64,000 nt of DNA, taken from NCBI RefSeq assembly GCF_014196745.1, contig NZ_JACIEH010000002.1, positions 806,383 to 870,382 of the forward strand, in the 5' to 3' direction. Position 1 is the stretch's first letter. Every line of letters begins with the position of its first letter. Below are positions 34,246-42,746 of the stretch, piece by piece. The position numbers and the translations under genes were made by a program. Source of the DNA: Sphingomonas kyeonggiensis (GTDB lineage: Bacteria; Pseudomonadota; Alphaproteobacteria; Sphingomonadales; Sphingomonadaceae). Under the pieces are notes generated by a model. It did not search any database and had not been told where the DNA came from. It saw only the letters and a program-made list of their open reading frames with translations.

Positions 34246-35031
34246 ATGTCGGATGCCGACACGCTGCTTCGTTCCGGCGATCTCGACGGTGCGCGCTCCG
34301 CGCTCGTCGAGACCGTCCGGGCGGAGCCCGCCAACCAGCAGGCACGTATGTTCCTGTTCCAGCTGCTCGCCGCGGCGGGGGAATGGGACAAGGCACGGCG
34401 CCAGCTCGACACCCTCGCACAGCTCTCCGGCGAAGCGCAGATGCTCGCAGTGGCCTATGGCCAGGCGATCGATGCCGAGCGTGAGCGTGCGGAGGTATTT
34501 GCCGGCCGTGCCCGCGCGCGCCAGCACGTCGCCAGCGACTGGCTCGAAGGCGTGATCGACGCCATCGAGCATTTCGCCCAAGGCCGCATCGCACAAGGCG
34601 AGGGCGCGCGCGACGTTGCCTTCGATGCCGCGCCAGGTGTCGCGGGCAGCTTCAACGACATTCCCTTCGACTGGATCGCCGACGCCGATGCGCGCTTCGG
34701 GCCCAGCTTCGAGGCGATCATCGGCGGCCGCTATGGCCTCCAGGCTTTCGACCAGGTGGCCAGCATCACCAGCGAAGGGCCGCGCGACCTGCGCGACCTG
34801 ATCTGGTATCCGGTGCAGATCGCCTTCCGCTCCGGCCAGTCGGTGGCCGGCTTCCTGCCTGCCCGCTATCCCGGTTCCGAGACCGCGAGCGACGTCTCCG
34901 AGCGGCTCGGCCGCGCGACGTCTTGGCGGGATGCCGAATGGGGGCAGGCGGGATCGGGCCAGCGGCTCTGGACCCTGTCCGATGGCGAGGATCAGGCGCT
35001 GCTGTCGCTGCGCGCGCTGAGCTTCGGCTGA
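34246..35031 (+). CDS. tagJ: T6SS accessory protein TagJ (ImpE family)
   Basis: 261 residues. The N-terminus is a TPR-like helical repeat (LRSGDLDGARSALVETVRAEPANQQARMFLFQLL), as in ImpE/TagJ. The C-terminal domain has the family strings FDWIADADARFGPSFEA and DLIWYPVQIAFRSG. TagJ binds TssB and modulates ClpV-driven sheath disassembly. Its presence between hcp and tssE defines the TagJ-containing T6SS class. Confidence 0.93.
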   Translation: MSDADTLLRSGDLDGARSALVETVRAEPANQQARMFLFQLLAAAGEWDKARRQLDTLAQLSGEAQMLAVAYGQAIDAERERAEVFAGRARARQHVASDWLEGVIDAIEHFAQGRIAQGEGARDVAFDAAPGVAGSFNDIPFDWIADADARFGPSFEAIIGGRYGLQAFDQVASITSEGPRDLRDLIWYPVQIAFRSGQSVAGFLPARYPGSETASDVSERLGRATSWRDAEWGQAGSGQRLWTLSDGEDQALLSLRALSFG

Positions 35032-35035
35032 GCCG

Positions 35036-35569
35036 ATGGCTGTCCGCCAGCGCCTCACGCCCACTTTGTTCGACAAGCTGGTCGCCGATATCGAGATATC
35101 GGGGCTGCGCGACATGGAATCCGAGACGCCGCAGGTCTCGCGCGAGAAGTTCCGCCATTATGCGGTGCCGAAGCTCGACCGTTTCAACGAAGCGGCACTG
35201 CGCGCGACGATCCGGCGCGAGCTGGCCTGGCTGCTCAACACCACCAATGTCGAGGCGCTGCACGACCTAGAGCCCTATCCGCAGGTACAGAGTTCGGTGC
35301 TCAACTATGGGCTTAGCGACCTGGCGGGCAAGGCGCTGACCCGGCGGGCGATCCTCCAGCGCGCCCGCGAGATTCGCAAGGCGATCCGCCGGTTCGAGCC
35401 GCGGCTGGCCGGGGAGACGCTGACCGTCGAGCCCGCCGAGAATCCCGACAAGCCGAACACGATCACCTTCGTGATCCGCGGCGACATCACCGCTGCCGCG
35501 CATGCCATGCCGGTCAAGTTCCGCACCGAGGTCGATCCCGAGACCGTCGCTGTCGACGTGACGGAGTAG
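35036..35569 (+). CDS. tssE: T6SS baseplate protein TssE (gp25-like)
   Basis: 177 residues, starting 4 bases after the tagJ stop. gp25-like features are present: TPTLFDKLVADIEISG, a central RRELAWLLNTTN, and VLNYGLSDLAGKALTRRAILQRAREIRKAIRRFEPRL. It seeds the sheath at the baseplate. The usual EPR-type motif reads as RFEPRL. Confidence 0.95.
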   Translation: MAVRQRLTPTLFDKLVADIEISGLRDMESETPQVSREKFRHYAVPKLDRFNEAALRATIRRELAWLLNTTNVEALHDLEPYPQVQSSVLNYGLSDLAGKALTRRAILQRAREIRKAIRRFEPRLAGETLTVEPAENPDKPNTITFVIRGDITAAAHAMPVKFRTEVDPETVAVDVTE

Positions 35570-35575
35570 CGCGCA

Positions 35576-37438
35576 ATGGATCCGCGCCTGCTGCGCCATT
35601 ACAATGACGAGCTGGCCTATTTGCGCGAAGCCGCGCGCGAGTTCGGCGAGGAGCATGAGGAAGTCGCGGGCCGGCTGGGCCTGAAGACGCCGACCGATCC
35701 CGATCCCTATGTCGAGCGCCTGCTCGAGGGCGTGGCGTTCCTGGGCGCGCGGGTGCAGCTCAAGCTGGCCGACCAGTATCCCGAGTTCACCTCGCACCTG
35801 CTCCACGCGATCCAGCCGCATTACCTGGCGCCGATGCCGTCGATCTGCGTCGCCGGCTTCGATCCCAAGGAAGGCGACCAGGTGCTGCTCAAGGGCCACA
35901 AGGTCCCCCACGGCACCCAGCTGACTGCCTTTGCCGCCGGGCAGGACAATGCGCCGGTGATCTTTCGCACCGGGCACGACGTGACCTTGTGGCCGATCAG
36001 GCTGGCCGAGGCGGAGTATCTCTCCACTCGCGCGGCGGTGGCGCCCTATGCGGCTGCGGCCAATGTCCGCGCCGAGGCCGGTCTCCGCCTGCGCTTCGTG
36101 GCGACGCCGGGCGCGGAGCTGCCCAAGGTGCCGGTCAAGGAACTGCCGCTCTATCTCCACGGCGCGGAGGCGGTGCCGAACGAGCTCTATCGCCAGCTGA
36201 TCGGCGAGACGCTGGCGGTGCTCGGCCGCTCGGCGGATGCGGTGCCGAATGCGCCCTGGGTCTCGCTGCCGGTGCCCGAGCAGGTCGGCTTCTCCGACGA
36301 GGAGGCGCTGCTTCCTGCCGACCAGCGCGCCTTTCGCGGCTATCGGCTGCTCTCCGAATATTTCGCCTGCCCCGAACGGTTCCTGTTCGCGAAGCTGCGC
36401 GATCTGCACCGCGCCTTCCAGTCCTCCCCGCGCGCCTGCGACGTTGTCCTGCTGTTCGGCCGCTCCTCGCCGGCGCTGGCCCGGGCGGTGGACGCGAGCA
36501 ATTTCAAGCTGTTCGCAGCGCCGGCGATCAACCTGTTCGAGAAGCAGCTCGACCGCGTCCAGGTCCGCCCGCACGAGCATGAGCTGCACGTCATCCCCGA
36601 TCGCACCAAGCGCTACGATTTCGAGGTGTTCCGGCTCACCGAAGTGAAGGCCTATGCCCGCGACAATGTCGATGCGCGCACGGTGGCGCCGCTCTACGCG
36701 TTCGGGGCGCTGCTCTATGACTGGCGCGAGGCGCTGTTCTATTCGACCCAGCTGCGCCCCCGTCGCCTATCCACCCGCGAGCAGCGCCTGCGCCGGCGCA
36801 GCGAATATGTCGGCACCGAGACCTGGATCAGCCTGACCTCGCCCGGCGACGCGTCGCGGCTCGACGACGTCCACGAGCTGGCGGTCCGCGGGCTCGTCAC
36901 CAATCGCGAGCTGCCCGAGCTGCTCACCTTCCGCGGCGACAAGCATTTCACCGTCTCTGGCGTGCCCGCCCGCGCCGTCTCGGTGCTCCGCGCGCCGACC
37001 CGGCCGCGCCCGCCGCTCGGCCTGGGCGACGCCGCCTGGCGGGTGATCGCGCACCTGACCCCCAATTACGTCACGCTCGCGCCCGAGGATCATGACGATC
37101 CCTCGGCGCTGCGTGACCATCTCGCGCTCTATGGCCGCCAGGACGATGCCGTGCTCCGCCGCCAGATCGATGGTGTGCTGGGCATCAGCTCGTCCAAGGT
37201 CATGCGCCGCGTGCCGGGGCTCGACCGCATGGCGCTCGCCCGGGGGCACAAGATCCGCATCAAGCTGGACGATGCCGCCTTCGACAAGGGTGGCATGTTC
37301 CTGTTCACCGCCGTGCTCGAGCGTTTCATGGCGGAGTTCGCCAGCATCAACGCCTTTACCGAGTGCAGTTTCTTCAGTCCGAACGAAGGGGAATTCGCGC
37401 AATGGCCGCCGAGGATGGGGCGCCAGCACAACATCTGA
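35576..37438 (+). CDS. tssF: T6SS baseplate protein TssF
   Basis: 620 residues. The start MDPRLLRHYNDELAYLREAAREFGEEHEEVAGRLG is diagnostic of TssF, as are DPYVERLLEGVAFLGARVQLKLADQYPEF and a C-terminal INAFTECSFFS. Forms the wedge complex with TssG. The 3' end overlaps tssG by 37 bases, usual for this pair. Confidence 0.96.
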   Translation: MDPRLLRHYNDELAYLREAAREFGEEHEEVAGRLGLKTPTDPDPYVERLLEGVAFLGARVQLKLADQYPEFTSHLLHAIQPHYLAPMPSICVAGFDPKEGDQVLLKGHKVPHGTQLTAFAAGQDNAPVIFRTGHDVTLWPIRLAEAEYLSTRAAVAPYAAAANVRAEAGLRLRFVATPGAELPKVPVKELPLYLHGAEAVPNELYRQLIGETLAVLGRSADAVPNAPWVSLPVPEQVGFSDEEALLPADQRAFRGYRLLSEYFACPERFLFAKLRDLHRAFQSSPRACDVVLLFGRSSPALARAVDASNFKLFAAPAINLFEKQLDRVQVRPHEHELHVIPDRTKRYDFEVFRLTEVKAYARDNVDARTVAPLYAFGALLYDWREALFYSTQLRPRRLSTREQRLRRRSEYVGTETWISLTSPGDASRLDDVHELAVRGLVTNRELPELLTFRGDKHFTVSGVPARAVSVLRAPTRPRPPLGLGDAAWRVIAHLTPNYVTLAPEDHDDPSALRDHLALYGRQDDAVLRRQIDGVLGISSSKVMRRVPGLDRMALARGHKIRIKLDDAAFDKGGMFLFTAVLERFMAEFASINAFTECSFFSPNEGEFAQWPPRMGRQHNI

Positions 37439-38433
37439 GCTTCCTGCGCCGCGTCGGCGAGCAGGCACGGAAGTTCGGAATGTTCCCCGCGGTTCGTGGG
37501 GCGGAGGCGCGTGCTCCCCATCTGCCGCGCCTCGGTCGCGCGCGCCGGCCGAACCAGAGCATCGTCGACCTGGCCCAGGTGCCGGCGATGCACTTCCCGG
37601 CGCCGACGCTGCATTCGGCCGAGCCGCGCGGCGAGCGCATCCAGCTCAACGGCTATTGGCTGGGGCTCACCGGTCCCAACGGCCCGTTGCCGATCCACCT
37701 CACCGAATTCGCGACCTTCGAGCATCGCTATGCCAAGCAGCGGCCGTTCGGGCGCTGGCTCGACGTGCTGGCCAACCGGATGCTGCAATTCTTCTACCGC
37801 GCATGGGGGGATTCGCAGCCCGTCGTCCATGCCGATCGGCCTGCGGACGATCGCTTCGCCGCCTATCTTGCAGCGCTCTCCGGGGCGACCGAGGGCGTGT
37901 CGCCCAAGGCGTTGTTCACCGGTCCGGCCCGCGTCCATTATGCTGCCCTGTTCGCCTCGCGGCGCAGCGCGATCGGCATCGAGGATGCGCTGGGCCATCT
38001 GCTCGGCCAGCCGGTGCAGGTGATCGAGTATCGCCCGAGGTGGCGCGACATCCCGACGGAAGATCGCAGCCGGCTGGGTCGCAGCTTCGCGACCCTGGGT
38101 GGCGACCTGGTGCTGGGCGACCGCATCCGCATGGCCTCCGATGCATTCAGCGTGGTGATCGAGGCGCGCTCCTTCGCCGAGTTCGAGAAGCTGCTGCCCT
38201 CGGGCCCGCGCTTCGCCATCGCTTCGGAAGCGCTCGATGCCTTCGCGCCGAGCCATCTCGAATGGGACATGCGGATCGAAATCGCCGAGCGGAACGTTCC
38301 AGCCGCGCGGCTGGACGGACGCACGCGACTGGGCTGGACGGGCTGGATAGGCCCGCAGCCGAGCGACCGCATCCGTTCGGACGCGCATCTGCGGCGGCTC
38401 AAGCCCGCCCATGCTGCTCTTGGGGGACTTTGA
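37402..38433 (+). CDS. tssG: T6SS baseplate protein TssG
   Basis: 343 residues from ATG 37402, preceded by GAAGGGGAA about 10 bases upstream. Family features include LNGYWLGLTGPNGPLPIHLTE-like strand (shared by TssG proteins), RRSAIGIEDALGHLLG, and WLDVLANRMLQFFYRAW. It clamps TssE/TssF in the baseplate wedge. The TGA shares its A with the ATG of clpV. Confidence 0.95.
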   Translation: MAAEDGAPAQHLSFLRRVGEQARKFGMFPAVRGAEARAPHLPRLGRARRPNQSIVDLAQVPAMHFPAPTLHSAEPRGERIQLNGYWLGLTGPNGPLPIHLTEFATFEHRYAKQRPFGRWLDVLANRMLQFFYRAWGDSQPVVHADRPADDRFAAYLAALSGATEGVSPKALFTGPARVHYAALFASRRSAIGIEDALGHLLGQPVQVIEYRPRWRDIPTEDRSRLGRSFATLGGDLVLGDRIRMASDAFSVVIEARSFAEFEKLLPSGPRFAIASEALDAFAPSHLEWDMRIEIAERNVPAARLDGRTRLGWTGWIGPQPSDRIRSDAHLRRLKPAHAALGGL

Positions 38434-41165
38434 TGACGGAAATCAGCCGCTCTGCACTGTTCGGTCGCCTCGGTCCGGTGCCGCTCAAGGCGATCGAGAC
38501 CGCGACCAGCTTCTGCAAGATGCGCGGCAATCCCTATGTCGAGCTGGCGCACTGGATGCACATCCTGCTCCAGGATCCCCGCAATGATGTCGCCGCGATC
38601 CGTACCGCCTTCGGCCTCAATGACGGCAAGCTGATCGAGGACACCGTCGCCGCGCTCGACGCACTGCCGCGTGGCGCGACCGCGATCTCGGACTTCGCGC
38701 CGCAGATCGAGGAAGCGATCGAGAAGGGCTGGCTCTACGCCTCGCTCCAGTTCGGCGCGGGCCGGGTGCGCAGCGGCCATCTGCTCTACGGCATGCTCAA
38801 GACGCCGACGCTGCGCAATGCGCTGTTCGCGCTGAGCGCGGAGTGGCGCAAGGTCCAGGCCGAGAAGCTGGGCAGCGACTTCGATCTGGTCGTCCAGTCC
38901 TCCGCCGAGACCACCCAGCGCGACGCGGCTCCGGCCGCCGCAGGTGGTGAAGACGCCCCCGCCAGCACCGGCGTCGCCGGGCCGGGCGAGGCGCTGGGGA
39001 AGTATTCGATCGACCTCACCGCCAAGGCGAAGGCGGGCGAGCTGGACAAGATTGTCGGTCGCGACGCCGAGATCCGCCAGGTGATCGACATCCTGCTGCG
39101 CCGCCGCCAGAACAATCCGATCCTGGTCGGCGAGGCCGGTGTCGGCAAGACCGCGGTGGTCGAGGGCTTCGCCCGCCGTATCGCCGATGGCGACGTGCCG
39201 CCGGCGCTGCAGGGCGTGGCGCTGCGTACCCTCGACATCGGCCTGATGCAGGCCGGCGCCAGCGTGAAGGGCGAGTTCGAGAAGCGCCTGCGCCAGGTGA
39301 TCGACGAGGTCGAAAGCTCGCCGACCCCGGTGATCCTGTTCATCGATGAGGCGCACACGCTGATCGGTGCGGGCGGCCAGGCGGGGACGGGCGATGCCGC
39401 CAACCTGCTCAAGCCTGCACTGGCGCGCGGCCGGCTGCGCACGATCGCGGCGACCACCTATGCCGAGTACCGGCAATATTTCGAGAAGGACCCGGCGCTC
39501 ACCCGTCGCTTCCAGACCGTCGATGTCGGCGAACCCGAGACCGACAAGGCGATCGACATGATCCGCTCGGTCGCGCCGATGATGGAGGCGCATCACCGGG
39601 TGGTGGTGCTCGACGAAGCGGTGTCGGCGGCGGTGACGCTGTCGCAGCGTTACGTCCCGGCGCGCCAGCTGCCCGACAAGGCGGTGAGCCTGCTCGACAC
39701 CGCCTGCGCCCGCGTCGCAGTGTCGCAGCACGCCACGCCCGCCGCGGTCGAGGATCGCCGCCGCAAGGTCGAACTGCTCGAGGTCGAGCGCGAGGTCGTC
39801 GCACGCGAGGCGAGTGGCCAATATCGCGCCGACGATCGGCTGGCGAAGATCGACGAGGAACTGGCCGAGGCGCGGGCATCGCGCGATGCGGTCGAGACCA
39901 AATGGAAGCGCGAGGAAGAGGCGCTGGCAAGCGTCGTCCAGGCCCGTACGGCCCTGCGCGATGCCCGTGCCGAAGCCGCGGGCGAGCCGGCCAACGAAGC
40001 CGAACTGCGCGATGCGCTCGACGTTGCGATCGCCACCCTGCGCGAGGCGCAGGAGGATACGCCGATGGTGTTCGGCGTGGTCGATGCCGATGCGGTTGCC
40101 GCCGTGGTCGGCGACTGGACCGGTATTCCCGTCGGGAGAATGGTCAAGGACGAGATCCAGAGCGTGCTGACCATCGCCGACAAGCTCAAGGCGCGGGTCG
40201 TCGGCCAGGATCATGCGATGGACGCGATCGCCAAGCGCATCCAGACCAGCCGCGCCAAGCTCGACAATCCCAACAAGCCGGTCGGCGTGTTCATGCTCTG
40301 CGGCCCTTCGGGCGTCGGCAAGACCGAGACCGCGCATGCGCTGGCCGAATTGCTGTTCTCGGGCGACGATTCGCTGATCGTCATCAACATGAGCGAGTTC
40401 CAGGAGGCGCACACCGTCTCCACGCTCAAGGGCGCACCGGCGGGCTATGTCGGCTACGGCCAGGGCGGCGTGCTGACCGAGGCGGTGCGGCGGCGGCCCT
40501 ATTCGGTGGTGCTGCTCGACGAGGTCGAGAAGGCGCATCCGGACGTCCACGAGATGTTCTTCCAGGTGTTCGACAAGGGGTTCATGAACGACTCCGAGGG
40601 GCGGTTCATCGACTTCAAGAACACGCTGATCCTGCTCACCTCGAACGTCGGCACCGACCTCGTCATGAACCTGTCCGAGGATGACGAGATGAAGCCCGAG
40701 CCGGAGGGGCTGGCGACAGCGCTGCGGCCCGAGCTGCTCAAGGTGTTCCCGCCGGCGCTGCTCGGGCGCCTGCTCGTGTTGCCCTATTATCCGCTGAGCC
40801 CGGCGATGCTCGCCGGCATCGTCAAGCTCCAGCTCGGCCGCATCGTCCGGCGCCTGGCCGACAATCACAAGATCCGGTTGAGTTTCGCGGACTCGGTGGT
40901 CGACCTGATCGTCTCGCGCTGCAACGAAGTCGCCTCGGGCGGGCGCGTGATCGATGCGATCCTGACCAACACGATGCTCCCCGAAATGTCGATCGCGCTG
41001 CTCGAGCGGCAGATGCGCGGCGAGGATGTCGAGGCGATCCATGTCGATGCCGGGGCGGACGGGTTCAGCTACGGTTTCGAAAGCGGGCGCGATAAGAAGC
41101 CGCAGTCGATCGACCAGAATAACGATGCGGTGGAACGAGTTCCGGAAGCGGTGAATGAGGGTTGA
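38433..41165 (+). CDS. clpV: T6SS sheath-recycling AAA+ ATPase ClpV (TssH)
   Basis: 910 residues from ATG 38433; the open frame extends far upstream through tssG, but only as a shadow. The N-domain (1-155) precedes two ATPase modules: Walker A GEAGVGKT with Lys239 and Walker B LFIDEAH (302-308); second Walker A GPSGVGKT with Lys630 and LLDEVEKAHPDV. A coiled coil (about 440-540) separates them. It pulls contracted TssB/TssC sheath apart for reuse. Last conserved structural gene before the effector array; a 94-base gap follows. Confidence 0.96.
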   Translation: MTEISRSALFGRLGPVPLKAIETATSFCKMRGNPYVELAHWMHILLQDPRNDVAAIRTAFGLNDGKLIEDTVAALDALPRGATAISDFAPQIEEAIEKGWLYASLQFGAGRVRSGHLLYGMLKTPTLRNALFALSAEWRKVQAEKLGSDFDLVVQSSAETTQRDAAPAAAGGEDAPASTGVAGPGEALGKYSIDLTAKAKAGELDKIVGRDAEIRQVIDILLRRRQNNPILVGEAGVGKTAVVEGFARRIADGDVPPALQGVALRTLDIGLMQAGASVKGEFEKRLRQVIDEVESSPTPVILFIDEAHTLIGAGGQAGTGDAANLLKPALARGRLRTIAATTYAEYRQYFEKDPALTRRFQTVDVGEPETDKAIDMIRSVAPMMEAHHRVVVLDEAVSAAVTLSQRYVPARQLPDKAVSLLDTACARVAVSQHATPAAVEDRRRKVELLEVEREVVAREASGQYRADDRLAKIDEELAEARASRDAVETKWKREEEALASVVQARTALRDARAEAAGEPANEAELRDALDVAIATLREAQEDTPMVFGVVDADAVAAVVGDWTGIPVGRMVKDEIQSVLTIADKLKARVVGQDHAMDAIAKRIQTSRAKLDNPNKPVGVFMLCGPSGVGKTETAHALAELLFSGDDSLIVINMSEFQEAHTVSTLKGAPAGYVGYGQGGVLTEAVRRRPYSVVLLDEVEKAHPDVHEMFFQVFDKGFMNDSEGRFIDFKNTLILLTSNVGTDLVMNLSEDDEMKPEPEGLATALRPELLKVFPPALLGRLLVLPYYPLSPAMLAGIVKLQLGRIVRRLADNHKIRLSFADSVVDLIVSRCNEVASGGRVIDAILTNTMLPEMSIALLERQMRGEDVEAIHVDAGADGFSYGFESGRDKKPQSIDQNNDAVERVPEAVNEG

Positions 41166-41227
41166 GTAACATTTCGTGCAGTAGATAGTCATGTCACTGC
41201 AAGATAACGCAAAGAAGCATATCTAAT

Positions 41228-41242
41228 AATGCCATCGGCATT
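41228..41242. repeat. 6-bp hairpin in the leader of the first M15 effector gene
   Basis: AATGCC (41228-41233) and GGCATT (41237-41242) around ATC, just before the GGGAGTAGGGG ribosome-binding region. It could dampen translation of a toxic product. It is short, and chance is possible. Confidence 0.3.
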
Positions 41243-41259
41243 CAGTAGGGAGTAGGGGT

Positions 41260-42186
41260 ATGTCAGCGGCTCTGCAGGGTTCGGTCGGATTGAATGGCAA
41301 TAATGCGCGCGGCGATACCATCGCGGTGCAGAGCCTGCTCACCCGTGCCGGGATGAAGCTCGGCCTGATCGACGGTCGATGCGGGCCCAAGACGATCTCG
41401 GCCATCGTCAACTATCAGCGCAACCTGATGCGTAATCCCGATGGTCTCGTCGAGCCCAATGCGACGACCTGGAAGCATCTGACCGGGCAGGGTAGCGCGG
41501 CGCGTACTGCTGCGCCGGGTCCGACCCGCAACGTCACGCCCGTCCGCACGCCACCGCGTGTTGCGGCCAATGGCGGTGGCGGTGCACCTGCGATCGTCGG
41601 ACGAGCAGCGCCGCCGGTTGCTGCAGCGCCGACCCCGGGGAACAGCTCGACTTCGTACACGACGCTGGTGCCGCGCCCGGATCGCACGACGCTGAACCGT
41701 GGGCTCACCTCGCCGTCAAACCGCGTGCTGCTCGCCAAGCTCGGCGCCCCGCGCGAGAATTACAGCCAGAACGACCAGCCGATAACCAATGCCAAGCTGG
41801 CGGCGATGATGAGCACGGAATCGGTCGGCCCGTTCCGCGTCACCGGCCTGCGCCCGGCGGTGGCCAGCCTGCGCGAAGTGATGCTCGACGTGCAGCGCTC
41901 GATCCCCGATCTCTACAATTCGCTCAGCTCGGCGGGGATGAAGGTGGTCCGCAACGTGCGCGGATCGTCGACTTCGATCTCGAACCACAGCTGGGGCACC
42001 GCGATCGATCTCAAGATCAACGGCAAGCTCGACGTCCGCGGCGACAACAAGGTCTATCACGGACTGGTCCTGCTCGCTCCCTTCTTCAACGCCCGCGGAT
42101 GGTATTGGGGGGCGGGTTTCCGAACGGAGGATGCAATGCATTTCGAATGTGGCGCCGCACTCATCGCGACTTTCCCCAACCCATGA
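41260..42186 (+). CDS. Putative T6SS effector: PG-binding-like domain plus M15-type peptidase
   Basis: 308 residues with no signal peptide. Residues 1-75 resemble a peptidoglycan-binding_1 fold (VQSLLTRAGMKLG, IDGRCGPKTISAIVNYQ). A Pro/Ala-rich linker to about 165 follows. The C-terminal domain is an M15-type zinc peptidase: SNHSWGTAIDLKI gives His243 and Asp250, and MHFE gives His294. Members of this fold cut peptidoglycan stem peptides. Position just after clpV, lack of export signal, and the 4-base overlap with a lipoprotein gene all fit a T6SS cell-wall effector with its immunity protein. The same N-domain recurs in the gene at 44439, so it may be a delivery module. Confidence 0.8.
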   Translation: MSAALQGSVGLNGNNARGDTIAVQSLLTRAGMKLGLIDGRCGPKTISAIVNYQRNLMRNPDGLVEPNATTWKHLTGQGSAARTAAPGPTRNVTPVRTPPRVAANGGGGAPAIVGRAAPPVAAAPTPGNSSTSYTTLVPRPDRTTLNRGLTSPSNRVLLAKLGAPRENYSQNDQPITNAKLAAMMSTESVGPFRVTGLRPAVASLREVMLDVQRSIPDLYNSLSSAGMKVVRNVRGSSTSISNHSWGTAIDLKINGKLDVRGDNKVYHGLVLLAPFFNARGWYWGAGFRTEDAMHFECGAALIATFPNP

Positions 42187-42746
42187 GCGCGCGTCTCCTG
42201 TTCGGCGGCATCGCCGCCATCGCGCTGCTCGGCTGCCATCCGGTCGTCGCTTCGGGCAACGATCAGGCACCGGCGAACGTCGCGGAAGCCTCCGTTGCAG
42301 CCGTGCCGGCAAACGCATCGGCCGCTACTGACGGCCAGTTGGTCTGGTCTCAGGACCCGGGCAGCAAGTGCCGCTTCGTCGCGCCCAAGTCGCTGACCGC
42401 GGGGCCGACCAACTGGATCGGCGAATGCCCGGCCGGCAAGGCATCGGGCCTGGGCGTTCTGGTGCGCCGCGATGGTGGCAAGGCGACCGCCACCTTCTAT
42501 GGCGAGCTGCGCGACGGCGTGCCGGTGATCGGTGCGATCAATGTCGATGGCGGCTATGTCGTCGGCAAGTTCACCGGCGACGACCTGGTCCAGGGCGATC
42601 TCGAGCCGCAGGTGCGGATCGACTCGTTCAACGTCGCGGCCAAGGCGGCGCGTGCGGCCAGCGCACGGTTCCAGGCCCAGAAGAACGCCGCCTCGGCGCG
42701 CTTCTATGCCGATGCGGCCAAGCAGCTCGACCTGCAGGTCGAATGA
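42183..42746 (+). CDS. Predicted lipoprotein, likely immunity to the adjacent M15 effector
   Basis: 187 residues from ATG 42183, which overlaps the effector stop by 4 bases; an open frame upstream is not needed. The signal peptide ends AIALLGC, so Cys18 would be lipidated. The mature protein holds an Ala/Val-rich linker, a Cys pair (SKCRFVAP, IGECPAGKASG) and a beta-rich core with Gly-rich turns (GLGVLVRRDGGK, INVDGGYVVGKF, MORN-like). A long charged helix ends it. It is not recognised as a named family. Periplasmic placement and coupling to a peptidase gene support an immunity role. Confidence 0.75.
   Translation: MSARLLFGGIAAIALLGCHPVVASGNDQAPANVAEASVAAVPANASAATDGQLVWSQDPGSKCRFVAPKSLTAGPTNWIGECPAGKASGLGVLVRRDGGKATATFYGELRDGVPVIGAINVDGGYVVGKFTGDDLVQGDLEPQVRIDSFNVAAKAARAASARFQAQKNAASARFYADAAKQLDLQVE

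Noticed and set aside
37092..41165. Apparent 1,357-residue extended ClpV
   Set aside because: The first 447 codons are a shadow of tssF and tssG. ClpV begins at ATG 38433 with its normal N-domain.
37938..41192. A 1,084-codon minus-strand frame opposite tssG/clpV
   Set aside because: Antisense shadow of clpV; composition is His/Arg/Asp-rich with no recognisable family.
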